DNA of 37,272 nucleotides from Clostridia bacterium (GCA_017522905.1 JAFWXY010000065.1:1-37272); one strand, 5' to 3'. Positions 1 through 9,846 are shown, counted from the first letter of the stretch. Notes: a model not told the origin generated them from the letters alone. Numbers and translations are program-made.

Positions 1-693
1 ACGGCGGACATGGAAAACGACCTTGACTCTATCGAAAAGAACGAAAAGAGCCTCAATAACGTATTGAAGGATTTCTGGTCAGATTTCTCCAAGGAGCTTA
101 GCGTTGCAGAGGAGAAGCTTGGCAATATTGAGATCGAGATACCCGTTGAGGAGACGGATATCATCTGCGACAGATGCGGAAGCCGTATGATCGTTAAGAA
201 CGGTCGCTTTGGTAAGTTTGCCGCATGCCCCAATTACCCCAAGTGCAGAAACACCAAGCCCTTGACCGAAAACAAGACTCAGGCGGTAGAGGAGGAGAAG
301 GCCGAAAAGAAGCAGCCTCAGATCGCAGACTTCAAGTGTGAGGTTTGCGGTGGCGACATGGTGCTTCGTACAGGTAAGTTTGGTAGCTTCTACGCCTGCG
401 CTAACTATCCCAAGTGCAAGTTTACAAAGCAGAAGACCAAAAATATAGACGTTCCTTGTCCCGAGTGCGGATCTAAGATCGTTGTAAGATATTCCAAGAG
501 CCGCACAGCGTTCTACGGATGTGAGAACTATCCCAAGTGCAATTTCTCGTCCTGGGATATGCCCGTAAACGAAAAGTGCCCCGACTGCGGAAAGCCCCTT
601 TATCAGAAGAAGGGTAAGAATCAGCTTGTCTGCCACGATGAGGCCTGCGGATTTACAAAGGCGTATACGGCACCCAAGGATGCAGAGGAATAA
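1..693 (+). CDS. topA: DNA topoisomerase I, C-terminal part (5' end outside window)
   Basis: The reading frame is open from base 1, so this is the 3' end of a longer gene. The first ~50 residues resemble the end of the type IA topoisomerase core (an acidic region with KDFW and an SKEL segment). Four cysteine modules follow: CDRCG...CPNYPKC, CEVCG...CANYPKC, CPECG...CENYPKC and CPDCG...CHDEAC. Repeated C4 zinc ribbons with an NYPKC ending are typical of the TopA tail, which binds single-stranded DNA while the enzyme relaxes negative supercoils. The catalytic tyrosine domain lies upstream and cannot be checked. trmFO starts 3 bases after the stop, a neighbour order common in Firmicutes. A separate zinc-ribbon protein starting at the ATG at base 10 is unlikely because no start context is visible. 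Confidence 0.9.
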   Translation, partial: TADMENDLDSIEKNEKSLNNVLKDFWSDFSKELSVAEEKLGNIEIEIPVEETDIICDRCGSRMIVKNGRFGKFAACPNYPKCRNTKPLTENKTQAVEEEKAEKKQPQIADFKCEVCGGDMVLRTGKFGSFYACANYPKCKFTKQKTKNIDVPCPECGSKIVVRYSKSRTAFYGCENYPKCNFSSWDMPVNEKCPDCGKPLYQKKGKNQLVCHDEACGFTKAYTAPKDAEE

Positions 694-696
694 TAT

Positions 697-2079
697 ATGT
701 TCAAAAAGGACTATATAAACGTCTACGGCGCAGGACTTGCCGGCTGTGAGGCGGCTTGGCAGATCGCCGAGCGCGGAATAAAGGTAAGACTTTTTGAGAT
801 GAAGCCCAAGAAGTTTACCCCCGCACATCACGCCGAGGGATTTGCGGAGCTCGTTTGCTCAAACTCCTTGCGCTCCGACAGACTTACAAACGGAGTCGGG
901 CTTCTCAAGGAGGAGCTCTACAGACTCGATTCACTTATCATGGAGGCGGCATACGCAACAAGAGTCCCAGCGGGCTCTGCGCTTGCCGTCAACCGCGATG
1001 AGTTTTCGGCTTACATAACGGACAAGATAAGAAATCACGAAAATATTGAAGTGGTTGAAGAGGAGGTATCCTCGGTCGAGGACGGTGTTATCACCGTTAT
1101 CGCAACGGGCCCTCTCACCAGCCGGCCCATGGCCGATTATATCGAAAAGACACTTGGCTGTGAGGGACTTCATTTCTTTGATGCGGCGGCACCTATCGTT
1201 GATGCCTCAAGCATCAATATGGACATTGCTTACGCGGCATCAAGATACGACAAGGGTGAGCCCGACTATCTCAACTGTCCTATGACACGTGAGCAGTATG
1301 ACGCGTTCTATACAGAGCTTATCACGGCACGCGAGGCGGAGCTTCACGACTTTGACCGCAAGGAGCTTAAGGTATTCGAGGGATGTATGCCCGTTGAGGT
1401 CATGGCAAAGCGAGGATACGAAACTCTTTGCTACGGTCCGCTCAAGCCCGTAGGTCTTGTGGACAAGCGCACGGGAGAGGAGGCGTACGCCGTAGTACAG
1501 CTTCGCAAGGAGAACAAAGAGGGAACTATGTATAACCTCGTGGGCTTCCAGACCCATCTTGCATTTCCCGAGCAGAAGAGAGTATTTTCAATGATCCCCG
1601 GACTTGAGAATGCAGAATTTTTGCGCTACGGAATAATGCATAGAAACACATATCTTGATTCCCCTAAACATCTTGACTCGGACTACTCGATGAGAAGCAA
1701 TAAGAATATCTTCTTCGCAGGTCAGATGACGGGCGTTGAGGGATATATCGAGTCGACCGGCTCAGGCTTTGTTGCAGGCGTGAACGCGGCACTTAAAATG
1801 CTTGGCGAGGAGAAGGTTATCTTCCCCAAGAAAACGATGCTCGGCGCCATGGCTGAATATATCAGTCAGGGCAATATGAGCGGAAATTTCGTTCCCATGA
1901 ATGCCAACTTCGGCATAGTTGAGCCCCTTGGATACAGAGTCAAGGGCGGCAAGGTTGCAAAGTATGAGGTGATCGCCGCTCGCGCGCTTGAGGCGCTTGA
2001 CGAGTATGCATCAAGGCTTGGCGCAAAAAATAACGAAAGAAGAAAAAATGAGGTTGATCCGAATGAGGATAATACTTGA
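697..2079 (+). CDS. trmFO: tRNA (uracil-54-C5)-methyltransferase, folate/FAD-dependent
   Basis: TrmFO makes ribothymidine at position 54 of the tRNA T-loop with methylenetetrahydrofolate and FAD. This is the Firmicutes alternative to SAM-dependent TrmA. The 460-residue protein has the usual family length. It opens with an FAD-binding GAGLAG at residues 11-16. Cys54 sits in LVCSNSLRSD and Cys230 in EGCMPVE; these match the two conserved cysteines of the family. A GQMTGVEGY segment near residue 350 and the NANFG segment further on are also typical. The gene follows topA by 3 bases, and its end overlaps plsX by 17 bases, so it is probably translated with its neighbours. The last ~20 residues are charged and look dispensable. 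Confidence 0.95.
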   Translation: MFKKDYINVYGAGLAGCEAAWQIAERGIKVRLFEMKPKKFTPAHHAEGFAELVCSNSLRSDRLTNGVGLLKEELYRLDSLIMEAAYATRVPAGSALAVNRDEFSAYITDKIRNHENIEVVEEEVSSVEDGVITVIATGPLTSRPMADYIEKTLGCEGLHFFDAAAPIVDASSINMDIAYAASRYDKGEPDYLNCPMTREQYDAFYTELITAREAELHDFDRKELKVFEGCMPVEVMAKRGYETLCYGPLKPVGLVDKRTGEEAYAVVQLRKENKEGTMYNLVGFQTHLAFPEQKRVFSMIPGLENAEFLRYGIMHRNTYLDSPKHLDSDYSMRSNKNIFFAGQMTGVEGYIESTGSGFVAGVNAALKMLGEEKVIFPKKTMLGAMAEYISQGNMSGNFVPMNANFGIVEPLGYRVKGGKVAKYEVIAARALEALDEYASRLGAKNNERRKNEVDPNEDNT

Positions 2080-3112
2080 CATTATGAGCGGAGACCGTGC
2101 ACCCCTTGAGATGCTCAAGGGCGCGGTTGAGGCGAAAAAAGAGAAATATTCCGAGGGAGTGGAATATACGCTTGTCGGCGACGAGAGCGTTATAAAAAAG
2201 CTTGCCGAGGAAAACAGACTTGACATTTCGGGCTTTGAGATAAGACACACCGAGGTCGTTCTCGATATGCACGACGACCCTATGGCGGTAATGAAGGAGA
2301 AGAAGGATTCCTCTCTCGGCACAGGTCTTCGTATGCTTGCAGGCGGCGAGGGTGATGCGTTCGTAAGCTGTGGCAACACAGGGGCGCTCTTCTGCGGCTC
2401 AACTCTCATACTCAAGAGAGTAAAGGGAATACAGAGAGCGGCGATTGGTGCGATTCTCCCCTTGACAAAGCCTCTTATGCTTATGGATTCGGGCGCGAGC
2501 GTTAAGGTCAACGAGGACTATCTGCACCTCTTTGGCGTAATGGGAAGCGCGTATATGAAGGCAATCTATGGCGTAGAGTGCCCCAGGGTTGCAATGATAA
2601 ACAACGGTTCAGAGGAGACAAAGGGCGGCGAGCTTCAGCTTCTCGCTTACCCCAAGCTTATGGCAAGTAAGTTTATCAACTTTATCGGCAACGTTGAGGG
2701 TAATCAGCTTCCATTTGGCTACTGTGACGTGGCACTCTGCGACGGATTTGTTGGAAACATCGTTCTAAAGACGACAGAGGGCATGGGCAGGCTTATGTCC
2801 GCAGAGCTTAAGGGAATGTTTAAGAGCGGACTTGGCGGAATACTTGCGTATCTCCTGCTTAAGAGTCAGCTTAAGAATTTCAAGAAGAAATTTGATTCTA
2901 CCGAGCACGGCGGAGCGCCCATACTCGGAATTACCAAAACCGTTATCAAGGCACACGGCTCGTCTAATGCAAAGGCGTTTAAGAACGCTATCCGTCAGGC
3001 GATCCAGTGCGAGAGAGCGGGAGTGGTTGATATTATAGCAAAGGAAGCCGCAGCATACTCTGAGGAAAAAAAGAGAATGGCGGCAGAGGCGCAGGAAAAT
3101 AGCGCAGAATAA
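2063..3112 (+). CDS. plsX: Phosphate acyltransferase PlsX
   Basis: PlsX converts acyl-ACP and phosphate into acyl-phosphate, the acyl donor PlsY uses in the first step of phospholipid synthesis. It is a peripheral membrane enzyme. The N-terminus MRIILDIMSGDRAP corresponds to the family opening MKIAVDAMGGDNAP. SCGNTGAL, GSEETKGGELQ and a C-terminal GGAPILGI segment are also PlsX-like. I chose the ATG at 2063 because the family motif starts there and GAGG lies 9 bases upstream. In-frame ATGs at 1988 and 2048 would add unrelated residues. The start lies inside the end of trmFO. Length is 349 residues, slightly above the usual ~330 because of a charged tail. The common fabD/fabG/acpP neighbours are absent. 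Confidence 0.93.
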   Translation: MRIILDIMSGDRAPLEMLKGAVEAKKEKYSEGVEYTLVGDESVIKKLAEENRLDISGFEIRHTEVVLDMHDDPMAVMKEKKDSSLGTGLRMLAGGEGDAFVSCGNTGALFCGSTLILKRVKGIQRAAIGAILPLTKPLMLMDSGASVKVNEDYLHLFGVMGSAYMKAIYGVECPRVAMINNGSEETKGGELQLLAYPKLMASKFINFIGNVEGNQLPFGYCDVALCDGFVGNIVLKTTEGMGRLMSAELKGMFKSGLGGILAYLLLKSQLKNFKKKFDSTEHGGAPILGITKTVIKAHGSSNAKAFKNAIRQAIQCERAGVVDIIAKEAAAYSEEKKRMAAEAQENSAE

Positions 3113-3135
3113 ATTTTTAGGAGGAGCTTATCCGT

Positions 3136-3864
3136 ATGGCAAAGAGCAGAATAGATACAACGCTGCTTGAAAATAGGATCGGATATAGATTCAAGGAGTG
3201 GGAGATGCTTGAGCGCGCACTCACACACTCGTCCTATTCAAACGAATCGGGACTTAAAAATCACCATATGCTTTGCAACGAGAGACTTGAATTCCTCGGC
3301 GACAGCGTGCTTTCCATAATCACGAGCAATTACCTCTACAGAACCTTTTCGGACTGCCCCGAGGGAGAGCTTACGAGAATGAGGGCAGAGGTCGTTTGTG
3401 AGAGAGCGCTTTCGGGATATTCCGAGGCGATTGGTCTTGGCGAGTATCTGCTTTTGGGTATCGGTGAAGAAAAGAACAACGGCCGCCGACGCAAGTCGAT
3501 TTTGGCAGATGCTTTTGAGGCACTTTTGGCGGCAATATATCTTGACGCAGGTGAGCGCGGACTTGAGGTTGTCGAAGGATTCCTGTTGCCCTTCATTAAG
3601 TCCGAGATTGAGAAGGTAAGACAGAGGGGAAGCTTTAACGGTGACCCCAAGACATTGCTCCAGCAGTTTGTACAGCAGGCGGAAGGAGATTTCCTTGAGT
3701 ACGCCGTTGTAGGCGAGCGCGGGCCCGATCATATGAAGTCATTCAGCGTTGAGGCAAGACTTAACTCAAACGTTATCGGCAGAGGCGAGGGAAGAAGCAA
3801 GCGTGAGGCAGAGCAGAATGCCGCACGCGAGGCACTCAAGCTTTTCTCGGTTGACGTGATATGA
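3136..3864 (+). CDS. rnc: Ribonuclease III
   Basis: RNase III cuts double-stranded RNA and processes rRNA precursors. The 242-residue protein has both expected domains. The nuclease domain carries NERLEFLGDS at residues 48-57 and DAFEALLAAIYLD from residue 125, giving the acidic metal ligands E52, D56, D125 and E128. The C-terminal double-stranded RNA-binding domain runs from DPKTLLQQFVQ to SKREAEQNAAREAL. An AGGAGG sits 11 bases upstream of the ATG, 23 bases after plsX. The stop overlaps the next start as ATGA, so the radical SAM gene downstream is probably translationally coupled. Confidence 0.96.
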   Translation: MAKSRIDTTLLENRIGYRFKEWEMLERALTHSSYSNESGLKNHHMLCNERLEFLGDSVLSIITSNYLYRTFSDCPEGELTRMRAEVVCERALSGYSEAIGLGEYLLLGIGEEKNNGRRRKSILADAFEALLAAIYLDAGERGLEVVEGFLLPFIKSEIEKVRQRGSFNGDPKTLLQQFVQQAEGDFLEYAVVGERGPDHMKSFSVEARLNSNVIGRGEGRSKREAEQNAAREALKLFSVDVI

Positions 3865-4934
3865 AAAGGAAGAACCACAGAAATATTCCAATCTTCATAC
3901 CACACCTCGGTTGCCCCAATATGTGTGTATTTTGCAATCAGCGTTCTATTTCAGGCAAGCAGAGCTTTTGCAGGGATAGCGTAAAATGTGAGATAGACGA
4001 GGCGCTTTCCACAATAGAGAAGGATGCAGAGGTCGAGATAGCATATTTCGGCGGTTCCTTTACGGGAATTGACCGTAAGCTGATGATATATCTGCTTGAC
4101 GTTGCCGAGGAGTATATCAGAAACCCGAGGAGGGGCAGTGCACGTGTTACGGGAATCAGAATGTCCACCCGCCCCGACTACATAAACAGCGAGATAATGG
4201 AGATATTATCCAACTATCACATAAAAACGGTGGAGCTTGGACTTCAGAGCATGCGCGACGAGGTTCTGATATCTTCAAAGCGCGGGCACACGGCACTTGA
4301 TGCCGAGAAGGCGTGCAGACTTATAAAGGATGCGGGCTACTCACTCATCGGACAGATGATGATAGGCCTGCCGGGATCGACTCTAGAGGACGAGATATAC
4401 ACGGCAAAGAAAATATGCGAGATGGGTGCTGACGGCGCGAGAATATATCCCACAGTGGTATTCTACGACACCGAGCTGGCTGAAATGGCGAAGCGCGGAG
4501 AGTATGAGATGCTTTCGGTTGACGACGCGGTTATGAGAAGCAAAGAGGTGCTTGAAATATTCGATAAGAATAACGTTGAGTGTATCCGCATAGGACTTTG
4601 CGCCTCGGACAACCTGCTTGATGAGGAGAAGGTCATGGGCGGCGCAAACCACCCGGCTCTTGGCGAGCTTGTCATGGGTGAGGAATATTTTGACCGTATG
4701 CAAAGCGAGGCAGAGCACATAGTTGCAGAAAACGGGGATTGCGGAGTAATTACCTTTACCGTGCCGCGAGGAGAGATGTCCCTGGCGGTGGGGCAGAAGG
4801 GAAAAAACCGTAAGCGCCTTGAACAAAGGTTTAAAAATCACAGAATAGTAATCAAAGAAGCGAATGTACCTAAATTAGTTTCATCATTTGAGAAACGTGG
4901 AGACGGAGGTATAAATTGTATCTTAAATCAATAG
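3861..4934 (+). CDS. Elp3-like radical SAM protein with KH-like tail
   Basis: This is a radical SAM enzyme of unknown substrate. The cluster motif CPNMCVFC (residues 18-25) gives the CxxxCxxC that holds the 4Fe-4S cluster. AYFGGSFTGI, an ELGLQS strand and GQMMIGLPGST follow, as in the Elp3/HemN-like superfamily. No GNAT acetyltransferase domain is present, so it is not a full Elp3. Near residues 300-335 the stretch EMSLAVGQKGKNRKRL resembles the GxxGxN loop of a KH RNA-binding domain, as in NusA. Radical SAM genes between rnc and smc are common in Clostridia and often named Elp3 without proof. It overlaps rnc by 4 bases and smc by 19. An RNA-modification role is inference. Confidence 0.8.
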   Translation: MKRKNHRNIPIFIPHLGCPNMCVFCNQRSISGKQSFCRDSVKCEIDEALSTIEKDAEVEIAYFGGSFTGIDRKLMIYLLDVAEEYIRNPRRGSARVTGIRMSTRPDYINSEIMEILSNYHIKTVELGLQSMRDEVLISSKRGHTALDAEKACRLIKDAGYSLIGQMMIGLPGSTLEDEIYTAKKICEMGADGARIYPTVVFYDTELAEMAKRGEYEMLSVDDAVMRSKEVLEIFDKNNVECIRIGLCASDNLLDEEKVMGGANHPALGELVMGEEYFDRMQSEAEHIVAENGDCGVITFTVPRGEMSLAVGQKGKNRKRLEQRFKNHRIVIKEANVPKLVSSFEKRGDGGINCILNQ

Positions 4935-7900
4935 AAATGCAGGGCTTTAAGTCTTTCCCCGATAAGACTAAGCTTGTGTTTGACGCAAGTGACGTGGAAA
5001 GCTCGGAGACGGGCGTAACCGTCATCGTAGGCCCTAACGGAAGCGGAAAATCTAATATTGCCGACGCGATGCGTTGGGTTCTCGGTGAAATATCCTCAAA
5101 GACTCTCCGTTCTACCAAAATGGAGGACGTAATCTTTGGAGGAGCGGACAGCCGCAAGCCGATGGGCTTTGCGGAGGTATCGGTAACCTTTGACAATACC
5201 AGAGGTCCGTCACACCTGGACTGCCCTTATGACGAGGTTACAGTTACAAGACGTTATTTCCGCGCGGGCGAGAGTGAGTATTACATAAACCGCCGCCCCG
5301 TTCGTCTTAAGGACATCTATGAGCTTTTCTTGAATACAGGTATCGGACGTGACGGTTATTCTATAATCGGTCAGGGTCGAATTGCCGATATGGTGTCAAG
5401 AAAGAGCGAGGACCGGCGTGATATTTTCGAGGATGCGTCGGGAATTGCAAAATTCAGACACAAGAAGAGCGATGCTGAGAGAAAGCTTAAGGCGACCGAG
5501 GAGAATATGGTCAGAATCAACGACGTATTCACCGAGGTGGCAAGCCAGGTCGGACCGCTTGAAAAGGAATCCCAGAAGGCAAAAAAAGCAATCGAGCTTA
5601 TGGAGATAAAAAAGAGAGCAGACGTAAGTCTGTGGCTCTTTGATACAGAGAAGTACCGCGCGGACATTTCCGCCGCGGAGGATGCCTTGCGCCATTCCGA
5701 GTTTGACCTTCGAAATGCAGAGGACTCTATGCAGTCTCTTGACGCGCGAAACGCCAAGCTTTATGAGGCGGCTCAGGGCGGAAAGCTTGCTCACACTCAG
5801 CTCCTTAACATGATAAAGGATAGCACAAGCGAGATATTCAAGCTTGACAGTGAGTTCAGAGTAAACGACACTACTATCCGTCATACCGACGAGCTTATTG
5901 AGACCGCAAAGGGCTCACTTGCTTCAAGTGAGAGAGCTCTCAAAGAGGAAAAGATCAAGAGCGAGGCGCAGAAGGCAAAGATCAGCGAGCTTGAAGAGAG
6001 TGCAGAGGCAAATAAGCAAAAGCACGAGGACCTTGAGGACGCTATCTTTGACGAAAAGTGCAATATTGATAAATATAACAAGGATATCGACACTATCTTT
6101 GCCGATATAAGAGCGGCAGAGGAGGAAGCGGTTGATATCAAGGTGCGCATCAACGTTCTTGAAAGCGCACGCGAGAGCGGAACCGACAGAAATGCCGACG
6201 TTCTCTCGGATATCGAGAGCTACGAGTCCGAGGCTGCAAGGCTTGAGAAATCAATGGCGCTCAAGCAGAAGACAGTTGACGAGTACGAGGAATCTGTCGG
6301 AGAGATTGACAAGAGCCTTGAAGAATGCGACAAGGAGCTCACCGCGCTCAACACCGAGATAGGTGACAAATACGACGAGCTTAATGGTAAGAAGCTTCGT
6401 CTTGAATCCTGTGAGCAGAGAATCAAGACGATCAAAGCTATGGAGGAGCAGTTCGAGGGCTATAATAACAGTGTGCGCTTCGTCATGAAGGCGTACTCTG
6501 AGGGCAAGATCACAGACCGCCACGGCGCACCCTGCGGCAAGGTCTACGGACCTCTTTCAAAGGTAATTTCGGTTGATACAAGGTACGTAACCGCGATAGA
6601 GACGGCTCTCGCCCAGAATCTCCAGCACATAGTTGTAGAGGATGACGAGACTGCGAAGAACGCGCTCTTTGCCCTGAAAAAGGCAGAAGCGGGACGCGCT
6701 ACCTTCCTGCCTCTTGAAATGAAGGCGCAGACCGAGACACACGAGATGACAGAGGCACGCGGCTTTGCGGGATATATCGCAATTGCAAGCGAGCTTTGTC
6801 AGTGTGAAGAGAAATTTGACGGTATTATCGGCTCGCTGCTTGGCAGAACTCTTGTATTTGATACGCTTGACAATGCAAATATCATGTCAAGAAAGCTGCA
6901 GAGAAGAGTGAAGGTAGTAACTCTTGACGGACAGATCATCAATGCAGGCGGTTCGTTTACCGGTGGATCTGTAAAGCAGGGCGGAGGAATACTCTCCCGC
7001 GCAGATGAGATCAACCGACTTACAGCCGAGGCAGAGGAGCTTCGCGCAAAGGTAACAAAGCTCTCGGGTGAAGCATCAAAGATAAAGGCGAAGATCACAG
7101 ATAAGACCGACGACAGAACCGACCTTTCGGATCGTCGCGACCTTATAAATATTCTCAAGAACACCGAAATGCAGGCGCTTGAGAAGATAACCGGTCAGTA
7201 CGAATCAAATAGGGCTCTGCTTGAAAAGCTTAAGGCAGATTATCAGCAGATGCTTGAGGCAAGCGACCGATATGAAGAGGATATTGCCGCACTCAGAAAA
7301 GAGGAAGAGGCTCAGAACAAGAAAATAGAGGAATTCACAGCCGCAAGAGAGGCAAGACACAATGCCAAAGTCGATTGCGAGGATAAGCTCAAGGCTCTTG
7401 AGGACGAGAAAACGGCTAATATCATAAAGGCAAGCGAGATACAGAAGGATATCGAGACCGCGAGTGCATTGCTTGAGGTGTCCGAGGAGAGAATGAGAAT
7501 TTGTGCCGAGGATATGAGAGCTGCAGAAAATCGCATCGCATCCTATCGCGCACAGATCGAAAATATTACAGTTGCTCAGGCGGAAAACAGAAAGAGATAC
7601 TCCGAGGTTGAAGCAGAGCTTGATAAGCTTAACGCCAAGCGTGCAGAGGTCGAGGAGGGAAATCTTGAATTTGACAAGAAGCTTGCCGAGATCAATACCA
7701 TGATACGCGACAAGATGGCGGAGAAGGAGCTTATATTCAAGGTTCACACCACCAACGAGTCAAAGCTTGAAAACCTCAGAGAAAAATACGACAAGCTGGC
7801 AAGCAGACTTTGGGACGATTACGAGCTTACCCGTGCAGACGCGGTAGCGCTCGGATATCCCGCAGTAACTGCGGAGACAAGAGCCGAGGTAGCAAAAACT

Positions 7901-8569
7901 CAGGTTGAGTGTCAGAACAAGCTTCGTCACATCGGCCACGTTGACCTCGACGCAGTCAATAAGTATAACGAGGTCAAGGCGAGATACGACTATATGTCAG
8001 AGCAGATCGGAGACCTTGAAAAATCCAAGGGAGAGCTGGAGGGAATAATCTCAAAGCTTGAAAAGGAAATGAAGACGTCCTTTATAGATGCCTTCAACAA
8101 GATAAACGAGAACTTTGGCAAGACCTTCTCAGAGCTCTTTGGCGGCGGTTCTGCTGAGATATACCTCACAGACCCCGAAAATGTGCTTGAGAGTGGAATT
8201 GAGATCAAGGCGGCACCTCCCGGAAAGATCATTAAAAATCTGATGCAGCTTTCGGGTGGTGAGCAGGCGTTTATCGGCGTTGCGCTCTTCTTTGCAACGC
8301 TTAAGGTAAATCCCACACCCTTCTGTATCCTCGACGAGATCGAGGCGGCGCTTGACGAGGTTAACGTTGAGCGACTTGCGCAGTACATCAAGAGATATAC
8401 GGACGGAACACAGTTTATTATGATCACACATCGTCGCGGAACAATGGCGGCGGCAACAAGGCTCTACGGCGTAACGATGCCGGAGCACGGAATTTCTAAG
8501 ATACTCACGCTTGATGTCAAGGACATCGAGAAGAAGAAAGATGGTGAATGGAATGGCATTTTTGAGTAA
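4916..8569 (+). CDS. smc: Chromosome segregation protein SMC
   Basis: SMC is the ATPase that, with ScpA and ScpB, organises and separates chromosomes. The 1217-residue protein has the full layout: Walker A GPNGSGKS at 39-46, a coiled coil, a hinge around 520-680 (with QINAGGSFTGGS near its end), a second coiled coil, the signature LSGGEQ at 1112-1117, and Walker B CILDEIEAALDE with D1140 and E1141. The start is a TTG: MYLKSIEMQGFKSF is the usual SMC opening, and GGAGGT lies 5 bases upstream. The gene overlaps the end of the radical SAM gene by 19 bases and the start of ftsY by 17. The signature continues as AFIGVALFFATL where many SMCs read ALTALALLFA, a mild divergence. Confidence 0.97.
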   Translation: MYLKSIEMQGFKSFPDKTKLVFDASDVESSETGVTVIVGPNGSGKSNIADAMRWVLGEISSKTLRSTKMEDVIFGGADSRKPMGFAEVSVTFDNTRGPSHLDCPYDEVTVTRRYFRAGESEYYINRRPVRLKDIYELFLNTGIGRDGYSIIGQGRIADMVSRKSEDRRDIFEDASGIAKFRHKKSDAERKLKATEENMVRINDVFTEVASQVGPLEKESQKAKKAIELMEIKKRADVSLWLFDTEKYRADISAAEDALRHSEFDLRNAEDSMQSLDARNAKLYEAAQGGKLAHTQLLNMIKDSTSEIFKLDSEFRVNDTTIRHTDELIETAKGSLASSERALKEEKIKSEAQKAKISELEESAEANKQKHEDLEDAIFDEKCNIDKYNKDIDTIFADIRAAEEEAVDIKVRINVLESARESGTDRNADVLSDIESYESEAARLEKSMALKQKTVDEYEESVGEIDKSLEECDKELTALNTEIGDKYDELNGKKLRLESCEQRIKTIKAMEEQFEGYNNSVRFVMKAYSEGKITDRHGAPCGKVYGPLSKVISVDTRYVTAIETALAQNLQHIVVEDDETAKNALFALKKAEAGRATFLPLEMKAQTETHEMTEARGFAGYIAIASELCQCEEKFDGIIGSLLGRTLVFDTLDNANIMSRKLQRRVKVVTLDGQIINAGGSFTGGSVKQGGGILSRADEINRLTAEAEELRAKVTKLSGEASKIKAKITDKTDDRTDLSDRRDLINILKNTEMQALEKITGQYESNRALLEKLKADYQQMLEASDRYEEDIAALRKEEEAQNKKIEEFTAAREARHNAKVDCEDKLKALEDEKTANIIKASEIQKDIETASALLEVSEERMRICAEDMRAAENRIASYRAQIENITVAQAENRKRYSEVEAELDKLNAKRAEVEEGNLEFDKKLAEINTMIRDKMAEKELIFKVHTTNESKLENLREKYDKLASRLWDDYELTRADAVALGYPAVTAETRAEVAKTQVECQNKLRHIGHVDLDAVNKYNEVKARYDYMSEQIGDLEKSKGELEGIISKLEKEMKTSFIDAFNKINENFGKTFSELFGGGSAEIYLTDPENVLESGIEIKAAPPGKIIKNLMQLSGGEQAFIGVALFFATLKVNPTPFCILDEIEAALDEVNVERLAQYIKRYTDGTQFIMITHRRGTMAAATRLYGVTMPEHGISKILTLDVKDIEKKKDGEWNGIFE

Positions 8570-9830
8570 GCTTTTCGGTAAAAAGGACAGAGATAACGAA
8601 AACGAGGTCGAGGAGATCGACCTTGACGACGAGCTTGGTTGTGAGGGTGACCTGACCGAAGAGGAGCTTTTAGCGGCGGAAAGATATGAGGAGGAGCACA
8701 GAGATGAATTCATCTCTGCCACCCCCCTCGATCTTGACGGAGATTTTATTGACTACGAAAGCCTTATCGAGGATGATGAGGAATATGAGGACGAAGAAAT
8801 CGAAGAAGAGGCGGAGCTTGACTGCGCTGAGGACTCCGACGATTCCGAGCTTGCAGACGTAGAGGCTATCTACGGTGGCGAGATTGAGGAGGAAGAGACC
8901 GAAGAAGAGGCCGAAGAAGAGAGGATCTCGTTCTGGGAGAGACTCAAGGCGGGACTTTCAAAGACAAAGAACGCGCTTTTCGGCTCTGTTCACGATATGC
9001 TCTCAAACTTCGTACGCGTTGACGAGGATATGCTTGAGGAGCTTGAGGAGCTGCTTATTATGTCGGATATCGGTGTAAATGCTACCGCGGAGATTATCGA
9101 CGAGCTTCGGGATCGAATCAAGGACGGAAGACTCAAGGAAAAGGAGCAGGTAGTTGATGCGCTCAAGGAGATCATCGGCGAGATGATCGGTGAGCATCAG
9201 CCTCTTGTTCTTGAAACAACTCCCTCTGTCATTCTTGTTATCGGAGTTAATGGCGCGGGAAAGACCACGTCTATCGGAAAGATGTCCAAGAGACTTCGCC
9301 TTGCGGGCAAGAAGGTCGTAGTTGCGGCGGCAGATACCTTCCGTGCGGCGGCTATAGATCAGCTTGAGGTTTGGTGCCGGAGAGCAAAGGTCGATATCGT
9401 TAAGCAGAACGAGGGAAGCGACCCTGCGGCTGTTGTTTTCGATGCCATCAGCTATGCTAAGAGAAAGGAAGCTGACGTGCTTATCGTTGATACGGCAGGT
9501 AGACTTCATAACAAGCAAAACCTCATGAACGAGCTTGCAAAGATCAACAGAGTTATTGACCGTGAGCTGCCGGGCGCATCAAGAGAGAATCTTCTCGTGC
9601 TTGACGCGACCACGGGTCAGAATGCAGTAATCCAGGCAAAGGAATTCAGCAAGGCTGCAAGCATTACGGGAATCACGCTCAACAAGCTTGACGGAACCGC
9701 AAAGGGCGGTATCGTAATATCGATCAAGCAGGAGCTTGGAATTTCGGTTAAGTTCATCGGTGTCGGCGAGAAGATCGACGATATGCAGGAATTCGATGCA
9801 AAGCAGTTTATAGACGCGCTTTTCGAGTAA
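8553..9830 (+). CDS. ftsY: Signal recognition particle receptor FtsY
   Basis: FtsY is the membrane-associated GTPase that receives signal recognition particles carrying nascent membrane proteins. The N-terminus MAFLSKLFGKK is a short amphipathic helix typical of FtsY. A long acidic region (~residues 15-125) comes next, then the NG domain. The GTPase motifs are GVNGAGKT (231-238), DTFRAAAIDQL, DTAGRLHNKQNL, NKLDGTAKGG and a closing GVGEKIDDMQEFD. I chose the ATG at 8553, where the helix begins. The ATG at 8541 is a possible alternative with a purine-rich stretch before it. The gene overlaps smc by 17 bases. ffh, often nearby in Firmicutes, is not in the window. Confidence 0.95.
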   Translation: MAFLSKLFGKKDRDNENEVEEIDLDDELGCEGDLTEEELLAAERYEEEHRDEFISATPLDLDGDFIDYESLIEDDEEYEDEEIEEEAELDCAEDSDDSELADVEAIYGGEIEEEETEEEAEEERISFWERLKAGLSKTKNALFGSVHDMLSNFVRVDEDMLEELEELLIMSDIGVNATAEIIDELRDRIKDGRLKEKEQVVDALKEIIGEMIGEHQPLVLETTPSVILVIGVNGAGKTTSIGKMSKRLRLAGKKVVVAAADTFRAAAIDQLEVWCRRAKVDIVKQNEGSDPAAVVFDAISYAKRKEADVLIVDTAGRLHNKQNLMNELAKINRVIDRELPGASRENLLVLDATTGQNAVIQAKEFSKAASITGITLNKLDGTAKGGIVISIKQELGISVKFIGVGEKIDDMQEFDAKQFIDALFE

Positions 9831-9846
9831 AAAGGAGTATAAATAT

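Noticed and set aside
79-831. 250-codon frame antisense to topA and trmFO
   Set aside because: Crosses two real genes and mirrors the repeated zinc ribbons; no family features.
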